Assembly: GCA_033060915.1 (NCBI GenBank)
Contig: CM065379.1
Span: forward strand, 23,315,318-23,379,317
DNA: 64,000 bases
Direction of reading: 5' to 3'
Source: Euryodendron excelsum
Lineage: Eukaryota; Streptophyta; Magnoliopsida; Ericales; Pentaphylacaceae
Shown here one piece after another: positions 23,119 to 34,855 of the stretch. Every line of letters starts with the position of its first letter. Position 1 is the first letter of the stretch. The notes below the pieces were generated by a model, which did not search any database, was not told the origin of the DNA, and was given only the letters and a program-made list of their open reading frames with translations. The position numbers were made by a program, and so were the translations under genes.

Positions 23119-25103
23119 CTAGTAGGGTTTTGGAATGATGCCTACATCCTTGATGCTCCATTGATCATTGCAATCCCCAGACCAGGCAAGGTAGGTAGGT
23201 TCGTCTTTTAGAGCCCTGGGTGAGTTGATAGTTATGGTGCAGTTATAAGCCTTATTGACGTTCTAATTGTCCTCTATTGCCCCCTCAGTTTCTTCGATAA
23301 ATAGGTTAGCTAGCTTGCTTCCTTCTAGCTCGAATGGTTCTGCCGGAACTTTCAGCTCTTTAGGTCCCCAGCCCATGTCTTCATAGTCAAATTCAGTCAC
23401 GGGCCAAGGGTTCCCTGATAGGTAGCTTTTAGCTGCGGCATACTTAAGGTGCTAGAATTCATCACCCCAACCATCAACGATCGTATCTCTGGCAGGGACC
23501 TCCTCTATAGGTATGGATGCTTCAACTGGCCAATCAGAGGGTTTGTACACTTCATTTGGATTGTAGAGATAGACTGGGCATGGCGACACTCCTTCCTCCC
23601 AGTCACTATCTTTATCAGTTTCCCAATCCTCCTCGGAATAATCCACGACCAGGATCTCCTCTAGTTCATCCCCCTCTTCTATTTCCTCTAGTATTAGGTT
23701 GACATTGTGATCTAGTAAGGGGTTTGTGGTCACATTTGGAGTCAGAGTTGGGTTCACTGGTTGTATGTTAATGCTTTTATTATCTATCAGGTCTTGAATT
23801 TTATGCTGGAGAGAGAAGTAACTTTTCATGTCATGCCCTTGGCCGCTCGAATGGTATTCGCAAGTGAGGACACCATTAAAGGTTGGAGGTAAAGGGCTTG
23901 GCAATGGATGGGCCGATATAGGCTTCAATATATTGTTCTTTAAGAGGTTATAGTAAGCTTCTATTTGGGTGCAGGCTAAGTTACCAAAAGTACAAATGTG
24001 TTAGGCTGGCCTATTGAAGTTGGGTCATGCCCCAGTAAGGCCAAAGTTGGACGCTTGAGTGGGCATGGTGAAGGTGGGTATGGGTAGTATAGGATGGGAC
24101 TAGAGTGGTGGACGGTATTGTGGCAGTGGAATAGGCAAGATGGTTGGCACTTCACTCTCCTTATTGATTACTCCCCTTGTAGTGGCTACCTTTTTGGCTA
24201 TGTTGGTAGGGCTTTCTCCATTCTTGAGACCATTTTCTATCATTTCCCCTTGCATGATAAGCTCGAAAAAGATTTTCCCTATACTTATGCAGAGCTTTCA
24301 TAGTATATCCCTTGAAAAGTATGTACGAACAATTGCACATTCTCCTTCTCTTCCAAAAGGGAATTGACTTGTGCTGCTGCTTCTCTCCACCTAAGGGCAT
24401 AACTTTGAAACTTTCTTCATATCCTTTGCTCATTGTCATCAAGGACCAATGGTCATAAGTTAAATCTATGTTGTGGCGGTATTGACCTTTGAATGCATTG
24501 ACCAGTTCAATCCAAATTGTGACCTTTCTATGATCAAGTTGAGCAAACCATTACAGAGTGAACCCAGTTAAATTGTGTTAGAAGAGTTGCATGAGAAGTT
24601 TTGGATTATTCCCATGGTCACTCAATGTCCCAGCATAAAGGCAAAGGTGGGCTATGGGGTTGCTAGTGCTGTCGTACTTCTAAAAGTCGGGCATTTTGAA
24701 CTTGGATGGCCTTGGATGATTTGGAAAAAAACAGAGCTCATCGTAGGAAGTGAGCCTAAAAGGGTGATGGCCATGGAGGCTCTATAGTGGTTCTTCCAAC
24801 CCTTAGATCTTCAGGCTAAGAAGGTCTAGGAAAATTCTTTTTGCAACAGCGGAGAGCAGTATGGTCTCTCCTTCTTCAATGTTGACTCCCTTGAAATCCT
24901 CTTTGTTTTTCCCTGTAGTGTCGGATTGAAGCTCAACCTTCAGGTTGACAGGTTTAGAGTCTTTGAGAAAAATTATGGATGATGATGGGGTTAAAGCAGC
25001 ATCTTTCATAGCCATGGTTTGGATGAGCTTCATCATTCTTGATTCTCATTTCATTGACCTCCTCCTGAGATACTGGGGAGGACTCGTCAGGATTAACTGC
25101 CAT
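23119..25103 (-). pseudogene. gag: Ogre/Tat-type gag, broken
   Basis: Minus-strand capsid-type gene of element A-D. The start MAVNPDESSP lies at 25103, followed by a frame change near 25040. Across frames the order is an acidic N-terminal part, then AFKGQYRHNIDL and TMSKGYEESFK (24480-24400), the usual Tat gag region that precedes the WRE-type motif, then CEYHSSGQGHDMKSYFSLQHKIQDLID (in two pieces: CEYHSSGQGHDMKSYF at about 23855 and LQHKIQDLID after it), which resembles the CX2-3H-type segment of Tat gag. An open stretch of 158 codons covers 23928-23452; in-frame TAG stops then interrupt further acidic sequence to 23119. Gag normally builds the particle that packages the element RNA. No protease follows. 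Confidence 0.75.
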
Positions 25104-26665
25104 TAGCAAAACTTTTTGTCGGGTAATAATCGGGTCCCTAGTTGGCTATGAATCCTTCTTACAAGCAATGATGTCTCCTTATGGTGTAGTCTCTATGAAA
25201 AAAAAGAAAAAGAAAGAAAAAAGAAAACAAGGACATAAGTCACAAGTTAGTATTTAATATTTAAAAAGCTTTATGCGATGCATGCCTTAGGGGTGTCCCT
25301 TCTTGAGAGGGAGACTAAACATTATACATTCGGCTCGCTTTCTAGAGATAGAGGTTTTACCCTTGTATGCAGATATTTTACAGTTGATTGAGAACATTCA
25401 TTCATTCATACATTCATTTGCAAAAACTATAAGAGTAAATTGAACTTTGAGTTTGAATACAGAAAAATCGAAGTACATTGTAATTGGGGGAAAGGTAATA
25501 TTTTCCTTGGGACTTTCACCTATCTACTTTTAGATTTGAAATCTTAAACTACTCTTGAGTCTTTGAATTTGTCTTCTTTGATTTTGATGTTGAGGAGGTC
25601 ATTGAGATCTTGCTTTTTGGTTACCCCTTGTCTTCTTGGTAACCCTATCTCTGTGAGCATAGAGGGATTGGCGCCCCTCTTCATTGAATGACTTGAAATG
25701 CATACTATGAGTCCTTCGGGTTACGTAGGAACCCTTAGGATTTTGGTAGGTTTTATGCAAAGAAGAGTGATCTTGGAGTCACTCTCTAGGGGTTGATCAT
25801 ATGCATGAGAATCAGTGATTTGAGTTACTTTGGAACTCTTGTCTCGAAATGGAGTATTGAATGCATGTATATGTATGTTAGAGTATAAGGAGAGAGTGCA
25901 ATAGTAAAGTAAACATGCATGCATGAGCATTTATACAAGCATTATAACAACAAGAATAGGTAGGAATAAAGGGAAGTAAAGTGGTTGCCCTTTCCTCTTT
26001 GGTTTTGAAATTGACATGTGTATCTTAAATCTGGTAGAGATTCGACTATGCACGAGTTTTTATATGAGCATGAGGTTGAGGGTTTATTAATACTTCCTAA
26101 GAAAGCTTGGTTCTTAGATCTTCAAACCTAGGCCCACTCCCCGAGGTGGTGTCATTATCGGTTGGTGATTCGAGCAGGGGAACTATTAAGAGGCCGTAGG
26201 CTAAGAAACTGATAGAGCATCCTCCCACAACCAATATGTTATTTCCCCTTCTAACTAGAAAGGTAGTAACCAGGTAATAATGCAAGTATGCAAATGCAAG
26301 TGCACGTGCAGTGAGTGTATGAAATTTTAAAAAACAGAGGAAAGGGCCTAACTACTCTCATCCAGCATGTCCATTCCATCCTACTAATTCATGGCATACA
26401 TGGCAGTTAATATGACATAAAATAAAATGTGAACAAGGGTCTACCTACAAAAAGAAAATGCACAAAGTCAGTACTTTGATGACAAACTTAATGCAAGATA
26501 AAATAATTAAATATGAATTGAACGCAAGTGATGACATGTTTTTTAAACAACTTTGAAATTTTTTATTTTGACAAATTTAAAGTGGATAGAATTAGACAAA
26601 CTAATCAAGGATTCTAGATGAGTAAAGGGTGAAGGGACATGATAATGTCCTAACCCTTTAAGCAT
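25104..26665 (-). other. 5' leader of element A-D
   Basis: Untranslated region between primer-binding site and gag. It is homologous to the plus-strand leader of element X (32196-33240), shown by shared phrases such as GGACTCATRGYATGCAT near the gag side and GTAGGTARACCCTTGTTCA (26440-26420 here, 32478-32496 in X). A plus-strand purine tract lies at 25196-25230. No ORF of interest. Confidence 0.65.
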
Positions 26666-26684
26666 CCTCAGCGGATTCGCTAGC
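26666..26684 (-). promoter_or_regulatory. Primer-binding site of element A-D
   Basis: On the minus strand, directly after the 5' LTR, the sequence reads GCTAGCGAATCCGCTGAGG. This is a mutated form of GCTGGCGACTCC(A/G)C..., the site seen intact in element X. Ogre elements are reported to prime from an arginine tRNA; that tRNA identity is from memory. Confidence 0.75.
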
Positions 26685-29600
26685 TGTCGTGTCCCAGTTT
26701 TTGCACTATCGAGAATGGTATGTGGGAAACACACGGTACTCTCTCATTAGAACTCACCCTCCTAGAAGGACGAGTGCAACTAGGTTTGAATTAGAAATTA
26801 ACTTGAATAAGGGCTTTCGCAAAAAGGTTTGGAGTCGCCACCTAACTTTGTTGAGGTGAGTTAGGTCATCTAAAACTAAATGCAATCCGAAGATTAAACT
26901 TAGGGTTTTTGAAAAGATTTTGAAAAACTTGCTCAGGAGAGGTTTTTTTTTTTTTTTTTTTTAGAAAAATAAGATTGTTTGGCAACCTTTGGAAAGATTT
27001 AAGCTCTTTTTTAAAATAACTACGTTTTTTGTCTTTCAAAAACAGTGATTCTAGGTTTAGAGGTTGGTGATGTATAGGGAAGATGTACCAGGCTATCACC
27101 CTATCCCACCCTTGCGGTACCTACATGTCTTTTCATCCTAGGTTCACTCATTTAGAATATTTGATTATTCAATATCCAATTATATCCATTTTGAGAATTT
27201 TGGAAAGAAGTTTGAGCCATCATTTTAGGGATGGTATGATGCATGATATGCAAGTGCATGAGAAGAATTTGAAGAGAGATTTTGAAAAAGCAAATTGAAA
27301 TTTTGAAACAGGTTGTGGAAATTGAAAAATTGAAAAAGGTTGTGACCGCACCCATGAGGGTTGCCTATGTATCCTTTTGTTGGGAATCAGGTCAATCATA
27401 GTTCGCACTCAGGATCAGATTGAAAATAGACACTTTATGGTCTGGTTTGATTTGAAAAGATACTTTAAGTCCTTTACTGAGTTTGATTTGGAAAGAGTTT
27501 GATTTGCACTTTTATTGGAAGATTTGAAATTAACTTTGAAATAGAACTTGGACTTATTTTGGAAGGTTGAATTGAACTTTGAAATCATCTTGACTTGAGT
27601 TGGAGTTTGAAAACCATCTTAGTTTAGAAAAGAGTTGAAGTTTTCCTAACTTAGGGTTAGGGGTTGAACTTTGGATTTTTGCCTTCTAGAGTCTATGTAA
27701 CCTAGGTTTAAACATGTAATTGAAATAAAAAGGCTTGATTTTAGAAAGTATTGAATCAGGAAAGTTAAAAAATAGGAAAGTTCAATCATTTTAGGAAATA
27801 TTTGAACTAGGAAAGTTTCCTTTTAGGAAAAATTGAAGTTTACAAAGATTTGATTTTGAAAATGTTTAAATTTAGAAAGATTTGAACTTAGAAAGATTTG
27901 AAATTTGGAAAGGTTTGGAAGTTTAAAATTAGGAAAGGTTTGGAAGTTTGAAATTAGGAAAGGTTAGAATTAGAAAATGATTTGACTTAAAATAGGAAAA
28001 CTTTAGTTTTGAAAATTTATCATTTTATGTGACTTTGGAATTAAGAAATCTATGATTTGAAGTTGAACATGAATTTGGAAATATAGGACTTCATACAGAA
28101 AATAGTTTTGGAAATCTATGATTTTGATGCAAATCGAAAGTTATGACTTTAGGTAAGGAAACTAGGGTTCTGACTTGGGCTTGAAGACAAATAGTTTTCA
28201 GAAAGTAAATCTTTGAAAAGAGTTTTTTTAGGAAGTGAATTTAAGAAAACTATCTTAAAAAGATTTGAATATAGACTTTTGTAAGTCTCTTGAATATCTC
28301 ACTTTCCCAAAACGATTCCAATCATGAAAATACTAGAACCATTCTAGGGTTGTAATTTTCACAACAACATGGGTTTGAAATATGAACCATAATAATCACT
28401 TTGAATGTAACACTTTCCTAAAACAACCCTAAGCATGGAACGGGTAGAATCATCTTAGGGTTGTGGTTTTATAAAACAACTTAGGGTTTAACCCAAATTT
28501 AGACCTTGATGGTCATATTGAATATAAAAATTTCCTAAAACAACCCGAACCATGGAATTACTAGAATCATCATAAGAGTATGATTTTGAAAATAACTTTG
28601 AAAATAATTTTTTTGGATGCAAGTTTTGAAAACACTCTTTGATGCAAGTTTGAAAACACCTTTGAAGATAGTATTGAATACATGAGAATTACAATACAAT
28701 AAGGACGTGAATATATAAGGTTAGGTTTCACCATATAATCAAGGGGGCCGAACCCACACCATCGTAGGGGGAATGCAAAGAAAATTCCCGAAACGGTGAT
28801 TCTCTCCAAGACCTTCTTAAGCATGAACCGGAGGTCCATTGTTTCAATCATACAAGAAGAGGAGGTAGAAGATGAAGATTAAAGTAGAAGAAAACCCACG
28901 TGGGTTAGGAGAGAGAAGAGAACGAGGGGGATTACATAACTTAACTAGAAACCCTACCTTTGTCTTCTCTTTACTTTGATTGTTTTATTTTCTTTACTTT
29001 ACTTGAACCTTAAGAGCTTTGAATATACAACACTTTGATCTTCAATGGATTCTTGGAAGCCTGGATTTGAGTGTATAGAGTATATGGAAGCTAGAGTTTG
29101 AGTGTATGGAGACTAGGGTTTGAAGAGGCTTGAGAGAATTAGGGTTTTGAGAGAATTTGAGCTCTGTTTTAAGTGAGGTAGAGTTTCCAGAGTGATTTTA
29201 TAAACCCAAAATACGCAGGGGGTGGCCTGTATTTATACGCAGGCAGAATAGGAACCGACGCCTATTGTAGTGGCGCCACTCCTAGTGGCACCAGGCCATT
29301 TTTTGGCTTAACGCCACTACTAGTGGTGCCAGTCTCTTTGGGAAACTTTTGAGGTGGCAAGAAACAAATCTTTAACCCTTGTGATGCAAGGCAAAAGATT
29401 TGGACACCTGTCCTAGTGATTACCATGCAATTTTTGGCCTAGCCTCACTAGGAGTGACTCTGAAAAGTCCAGGAATGACCCAAAAAGTCTCGGGTAACCA
29501 GACTCGACTGGGAATGAATGAAAACCTCTAAAAGAGTGTCCTGGAGATAAACAGCTTGATGACCAGAGCCGGAGTAGTTAAAAAGATCAACTGGCCCACC

Positions 29601-30855
29601 AGGGGCAAAATTGATCATTTGAACCGAGAGGAATACTAGGATTGTCCTAGAGTGATCCGTGAGAAGGCTTGAAAGTTGGAAACACTATTAAGAGTGTTTT
29701 AAGGGGTTTTCAGTTTGATACCAGACCTGGTGTGTTAGAAAAAGGCAAAACAATCATTTCATATTGGATTTACTGGAATGGTCCGGAAAAGTACTGGAAG
29801 GTTGGAAATACTATTCAAAGCATCCTCAGAAGGTAACCAGATTGATAGCCAGTACCAGAGGCAAACGGATGCCCAGGGGTAAAATGGTCATTTTGACCAG
29901 ATGGTCTTGGAATTGATCCAAAACCTAATAGAAGGAACTATAACGTGCTAGATTATCCTTGGTACAATCTTGGAAGGGTAGACTTACCGCTCTGAAGTCT
30001 TAGGTACTATCTCAAAAAGCATGCCGGTAGGGCCCAATGGGCAGTTTGGTCATTTTTTACCGGAATGGAATAGCAGGCACTGGTGTTGACTTAGGTTTTG
30101 AGTGTTTCTATTATTCTAATGGTGTGTGACGAGTTGATTTCCAAAGGTATCTCGTCCTTTGGTAAACGTGCCACGGCCAAGAGGTGTGTTCAGTCCCATG
30201 ACATCGGGAATTGTTGGCATTCCCGATGTTGACTTATTTGCAAGTATTTTCGTCACTTTGACAGTTGTGATATTTGTGAGTGTTTTCGTCACCCCAACGG
30301 TGTGCGTTCATTCCAGAGATTGCCTGATCTCGGAAAGCTGCTGGATGGTCTTATCTTTTGAGGGATTAACTTTCTCAAAAGACGTGCCAGACAGCAGAAT
30401 TCTACATTGACGAGCTAGTAGGCACCAGAAGTGAACCTTTCTCCCATCTCGGGGACTTGGTTTTTGTCCTAATCAATAGGTTTGAAGGGACTTACCGTTC
30501 TGAGGAGTTTTCTCGATAAGCATGTCATGCTAGATGGACTTACAGCCTGAGGGATTAACTTTTTTAAAAGACGTGCCAAATTAAGTTTGATTGGTCTGGA
30601 CTAGAAGTGGAACTGGAATTGAGGTTAAAATATAAAGTTACCATCTTTAGAAAAACGTGCCAACTGGAACTGGACAGAACAATGTCCCAAGGGCATTTTG
30701 GTTATTTTGCCTCTATTGGGTATGATGGCCCGCGAAGCGATTGATTAACTTGATTAAGTCTGGAAAGCTGGTTCGGGCTTGAATGTATCTGTGTTGGTTT
30801 GAATATGAGTCTTGTAGGGCGGAGATTGCGAGCGGGCCAAAATAGGGTGCTTACA
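26685..30855 (-). repeat. 5' LTR D of element A-D
   Basis: A 4.2-kb LTR on the minus strand. On plus it starts TGTCGTGTCCC and ends GGTGCTTACA. It adjoins a primer-binding site, so it is the 5' LTR. It holds the family landmarks: exact PBS-like decamer at 26831-26840 with its inverted repeat, T-rich tract at 26942-26962, degenerate purine tract at 27500-28300, TATA box at 29230-29237 and GATACC...GGTGTG unit near 29718. It is inserted in LTR F; the base run CCGGT (30856-30860) should be the right target duplication, its partner lying left of the window. Confidence 0.85.
29230..29237 (-). promoter_or_regulatory. TATA box of LTR D
   Basis: TATTTATA (TATAAATA on minus) in the same setting as in LTR A; it would drive the element's transcription leftward, as D is the 5' LTR. 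Confidence 0.55.
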
Positions 30856-31110
30856 CCGGTCTCGGAAAGCTGCACGTGTGACTTTGGTTCCAGAGATTAC
30901 CTGGTCTCGAAAAGCTTCATGTGTGGTGTTGGTTTCCTAGACCGCCTAGGCTCAGAAAGCTACATGTGTGGCATTAGTCCCTGAGACTACCCATTCTCAA
31001 AAAGCTGCCTGTATGACATTGGTTCCTGAGATCGCCTAGTCTCAAAAAATTGCCTGTGTGGCGTTGGTCCCCGAAATCATTTGATCTCGAAAAGCTGCCT
31101 GATTGTGAGG
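30856..31110 (-). repeat. Tandem units of about 50 bases in LTR F
   Basis: Five to six copies of a unit like TCTCGGAAAGCTGC, TGTGTGGCRTTGG and TYCCNGAGATYRCC. A single copy of the same phrase (TTCCAGAGATTGCCTGATCTC, in two halves, then GGAAAGCTGC) occurs at 30312-30341 in LTR D, so F has expanded it. Confidence 0.75.
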
Positions 31111-31289
31111 GGATGCCAAGGAGGCCTTCTAGTCATTCGGCTTCAATTGGGCCCAATGGGCCTGAGAAGTGATTGATTGACTAGACTAGAGATTAAAAAT
31201 TCAGTTTGGGCTTGAATGTGCATGTGAAGTCTAAATGTGAGTCTGGTGGGGCTGGAGATTGTCGAGCGGGCAAAAATTGGATGCCTACA
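30856..31289 (-). repeat. Terminal fragment of LTR F (minus strand), host of element A-D
   Basis: Ends GCAAAAATTGGATGCCTACA, the reverse complement of an LTR start (TGTAGGCATCC...). It is the U3 end of another minus-strand LTR of the family; the rest must lie to the left of base 1 if element A-D inserted in it. Bases 31290-31294 (AAAAC) would be its right target duplication. Confidence 0.7.
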
Positions 31290-32175
31290 AAAACTTTCTT
31301 GAGGTCTACTTCAAATACATTTCAAAAGCTCTTTTGAGTTCCACTTCAAAAACACGTTTCAAGACTCTCTCAAGTTCATTTTCAAGGAAAAACTCTCTTT
31401 AAGTTCAAATTTTTAAAACCTTCCAAAACTCCCTTGAGTCCACTTTTTAAATCGTGCACTTGCACGAACTATGAATAATCTAATTTTTGCCAAAAGAGAT
31501 ACGTACGCAACTTACATAGATGTGGTTACAACCCTTATTTCAAGTTAAATGTCTTTTAAAAATTTCCTTTCAAGTAAAATTTCTCTTCAAAATCAAATTT
31601 CAATAATTTTCTACTGTTTTAAAAATCTTTCTAAAAATATGCATCATGCATCATTCATCCCCAAAGTGATGATAAAACCCCCATTTTCAAGATTACGCAA
31701 GTGGATACAGTGGATATAAGGTAACTAGAGATTTTTGAATGAATTAAAAGTGAATCGACATGTTGGTACCAAAAGGGTTAGGTAGGGTGATGATCTTAAG
31801 ATATCTATCTTACCCGTAACCAACCCTTAAACCAAAGATTTCTGATTCGAAGACCAATCTAGAGTCATGTTTTCAAAAGGATGTTAAAAAGCCTTGTTTA
31901 CAAAAAAGGAACCTTCTTAAAAAAGCATTTTCAAAATATTTTCGAAAAGCCTAAGTTTAGTCTTCGAATTATACTTAGTTTTTAGGTGACCTAACACATC
32001 TTTAACTATGTTAGGTAGCGACTCCAATTTTTTTCAAAAATCCCTTATTTAAATCAAGTTTTGAAGATTAAACCCCCATCGCACTTGTCATTTCACTGAA
32101 GGACGAGTTCTAACAAAGAGAGTATCAGTCTTTTCCCAAGCTAAGAGGGCTTGAGTCGAAAATCGGGGCACTACA
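31290..32175 (+). repeat. End of LTR G, the 5' LTR of plus-strand element X
   Basis: Pyrimidine-rich degenerate tract followed by U5 landmarks in plus orientation: GATACGTACGCAACTTACAT (31499), GGTACCAAAAGGGTTAGG (31767), the inverted repeat ACCTAAC/GTTAGGT (31989 and 32010) and TAGCGACTCC (32016-32025). It ends CGGGGCACTACA, directly before a primer-binding site. Its 5' part was separated by the insertion of LTR F. Confidence 0.8.
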
Positions 32176-32195
32176 GCTGGCGACTCCACAGGGAC
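32176..32195 (+). promoter_or_regulatory. Primer-binding site of element X
   Basis: GCTGGCGACTCCACAGGGAC directly follows the LTR end. TGG at the third base pairs with the CCA end of a tRNA; Ogre/Tat elements use this site for minus-strand priming. Confidence 0.85.
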
Positions 32196-33240
32196 TACTT
32201 AAAGGGTTAGGCCATTGTCATGTCTTTTTACCCCTCACTCACCCAAAATATTTGTTTACATTGTCTCGTTATATCCACTTTTCAAGAAATTTCAAAAATC
32301 ATTACTTTGTAAAATCAAACATTATTTTTCAAAATATTTCAAAAAAGTGTCATCACTTGCATTTATTGCCCATATTCATGCTCTTGTATTGATTCTCGTA
32401 TTTATGCTCTTGCATTGATCATTTATTTATCTTACTTTGAGTTTGTCAAAAAGTACTAACTTTTTGTTTTCTTTTGTAGGTAAACCCTTGTTCATGTTTA
32501 CTTTGTGCACTTTAAATACTTTAAATGTCATGAATGAATGAATAAATTAATGTAAGAGGATGGATGAAATGTGTGGATAGGCGCCTTCCTCCCATTGTGA
32601 AAATTTTACACACACAAGGTTGTGATTCACAAAGCATGTGCATACGTTTGCATAACCTGTCAATACCTTCTAGTTAGAAGGGGGAATAGTAAAGAAGATG
32701 TTTGGGGATGCAATGTTTGCTTCTTGGTGACTTACCGATAATTCCCCCGCTCGAATCATTAACCAAAGAAGGAGTTTACCCCTTCGAAGGTAGACACTGG
32801 AGGTCTGAATATTCAAGAGTTGAGCTTTTTAGGAAGCATTAGTCAACCGTAGCCTCATGCTACATATAGCACCCCTTGCATAGCCAATCTTCTATCGACA
32901 ATACGACACAAGTGGTCAATATCAAAACCAAGTAGGAAAGAGTAACTGTCTTTACATTTCTATATCATTGTCTTTAAAACTGCTTATTTACTGTCGTTAT
33001 GTTGCTCTTGCATTGGTACCCATTCTACGACACGGATTCCAAAAAATTCAAAGTCATTACATGCATATGATCAAACTTAGAGAGAATGGTCCAAAATCAA
33101 TCTCATTCAATCAAAACCTACCTAAGCTTCTAAGGGTTTCTCGTGACCCTAAGGACTCATGGCATGCATACAAATGATATCTTTTAAAGAAGGGTCCTAA
33201 AAATTTATAATAATGTTAAAAAAACATAAAGAGACTTATT
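32196..33240 (+). mobile_element. 5' leader remnant of Ogre/Tat element X, truncated
   Basis: Plus-strand leader homologous to the leader of element A-D: both read TTAAAGGGTTAGG after the PBS, then TGTCATCACTTGC, TTTTTGT..TAGGTA, CCCTTGTTCA and TAGTTAGAAGGGG. Homology reaches the GGACTCATGGCATGCAT phrase at 33154, just short of where gag would start. After about 33240 the sequence becomes unrelated AT-rich DNA, so gag-pol and the 3' LTR of X are missing. The 69-codon ORF at 32968-33177 is not a recognised product. Confidence 0.75.
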
Positions 33241-34855
33241 TAAAATTTTCGCCTTAGGCCTCAAATAATCTTGAGCTTACCTTAGTTATGGGTGAGTCGT
33301 CTTAAGCATGGGTGAAGGCACCACTACTACTGCGCTACTCGTACTCCTCATGGTACTGTACATATGTATATATTATACCACTTGGGTATAATAGCCACAA
33401 AGAGAAAAAACAAATGTAGAAAAAATAATTTATGCAGTAACTATTAAGTTACATTTTTAATATATATTTGTTTATTGAAAGTAAATACATTTCAACATTA
33501 AGTTTATTGAGTTATATTTAGGATTAAAAAGAAATAAATATAAATTATAAAAAAAGGTATGAATATATGTCTAATATCTATCACGAATTAGTCATTTAAA
33601 TTAATAAAACAATGTTATTGCACTTTATTTTTTGATAAAATATAAATTAATAGTGAAAGAAAATTAATTGAATTTCTATAAGTTAAATAAAATAAATATA
33701 GGTTAATCTTTTAATTCCATACATGAATAATATTTATCTATAAAACTGTTTAATAAAAAGTTAGCATACTTTACGTGTGTCAAAATTTGTATTTATTTTT
33801 TCTTTGTTCCCTTTTTTTTGGGTGATTATTTAATAAAACTGAATACATTCATACAATGTGAAATGAATTAGTGATTCGTTAATTATTCATAGTAATGAAA
33901 CATCATCAACCTTTTTTCATATGTATGTTCTTTTTTATTATCTAAATGATTATATGTTGTGAGTTCATTAAAATAAAACCGCACTTATGCCAATATGTTT
34001 TTGTTTTTGCTTAGTCTAATATGTAGGGTCGTAAGTATATTGCGACATACACTAGAAAAATCACAATGGATAAATAAAAACTATTTATCTTCTTCATTAA
34101 TTATTTTTTTATAAACTTATTAACCTTCCTTAATGTCATCTTTATTAGGCTTAGATAAATCTAACCCACAAAAAAAAAAAAATACAAATATATAAGAATT
34201 TTATAAAGTTAAATTGCTTTGAAAATAGAGTTACTTATAGGAATTTAAATAGATTGTTAAATTTAGTTACTATATTAATTACAAATAATCTATGATATAT
34301 TTAGTTTTAATATATTTTTATCTTTAATAACGTTTAAAGTTTTCATATTAAAAGGGTAACAATTCAAAAAATACTACTATATTAAATAGATAACCAATGA
34401 CTTTATGACATTTGTATTTTTATGTTTTTTAAATTCAAAAACTTTAGCAAAATGGATTAAGACTTTAAAGCTTAAAGACCTCATAACCTATTGCTATAAT
34501 ATATAGTATACATAGATAGTTATGCTCATCCAAACAAAAGCCAATAGGGGTGGGAGTGGGTTTGGTCGAGTTGAATGCTTACGGTAATGTCTGATCCATA
34601 ATTTAACATATTTAAATAAACAAATTAGGAAAGTTAAACCCAAAATCAACACGTTTAATCATAAACTTATCTATATTATTGTATAAGATTTTTATAATTT
34701 TGAAATTGAAATTATGACTTTCAATTCGTAAAATTGCTCAAGTACTGCAAAAGTTAATGAAAACCATTGTTTTTATTAACAACAGATTTTCATAACTTTT
34801 AAGTAATCATAAAATGATAACTGACCCTAAAAACTGAAGTAAATAACAAATAGTA
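33241..34855. other. AT-rich spacer, no gene seen
   Basis: About 1.6 kb of low-GC DNA with poly-A and poly-T runs. No ORF, repeat family or RNA gene could be supported. Confidence 0.6.

Larger units (their letters stand above)
1..30855 (-). mobile_element. Ogre/Tat-type LTR retrotransposon A-D (minus strand, no pol, with nested insertions)
   Basis: A minus-strand Ty3/gypsy element of the Ogre/Tat group. Its 5' LTR is 26685-30855, followed (reading leftward) by a primer-binding site, a leader, a broken gag, an antisense plant-mobile-domain ORF, a polypurine tract at 8040-8057 and a 3' LTR that runs off the window's left edge. The two LTRs pair: bases 1-120 and 27547-27666 differ at 8 positions by eye. 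Three solo LTRs (2188-6888, 8905-13439, 13499-18683) sit inside it; without them the internal region is about 8.9 kb. No reverse transcriptase, RNase H or integrase sequence was recognised, so it is probably a non-autonomous derivative. Group assignment rests on LTR length, PBS sequence and gag. Confidence 0.8.

Noticed and set aside
1..31289. A tandem array of LTR units made by unequal recombination
   Set aside because: Target duplications, the inverted LTR E and the PBS/PPT positions fit nested insertion better.
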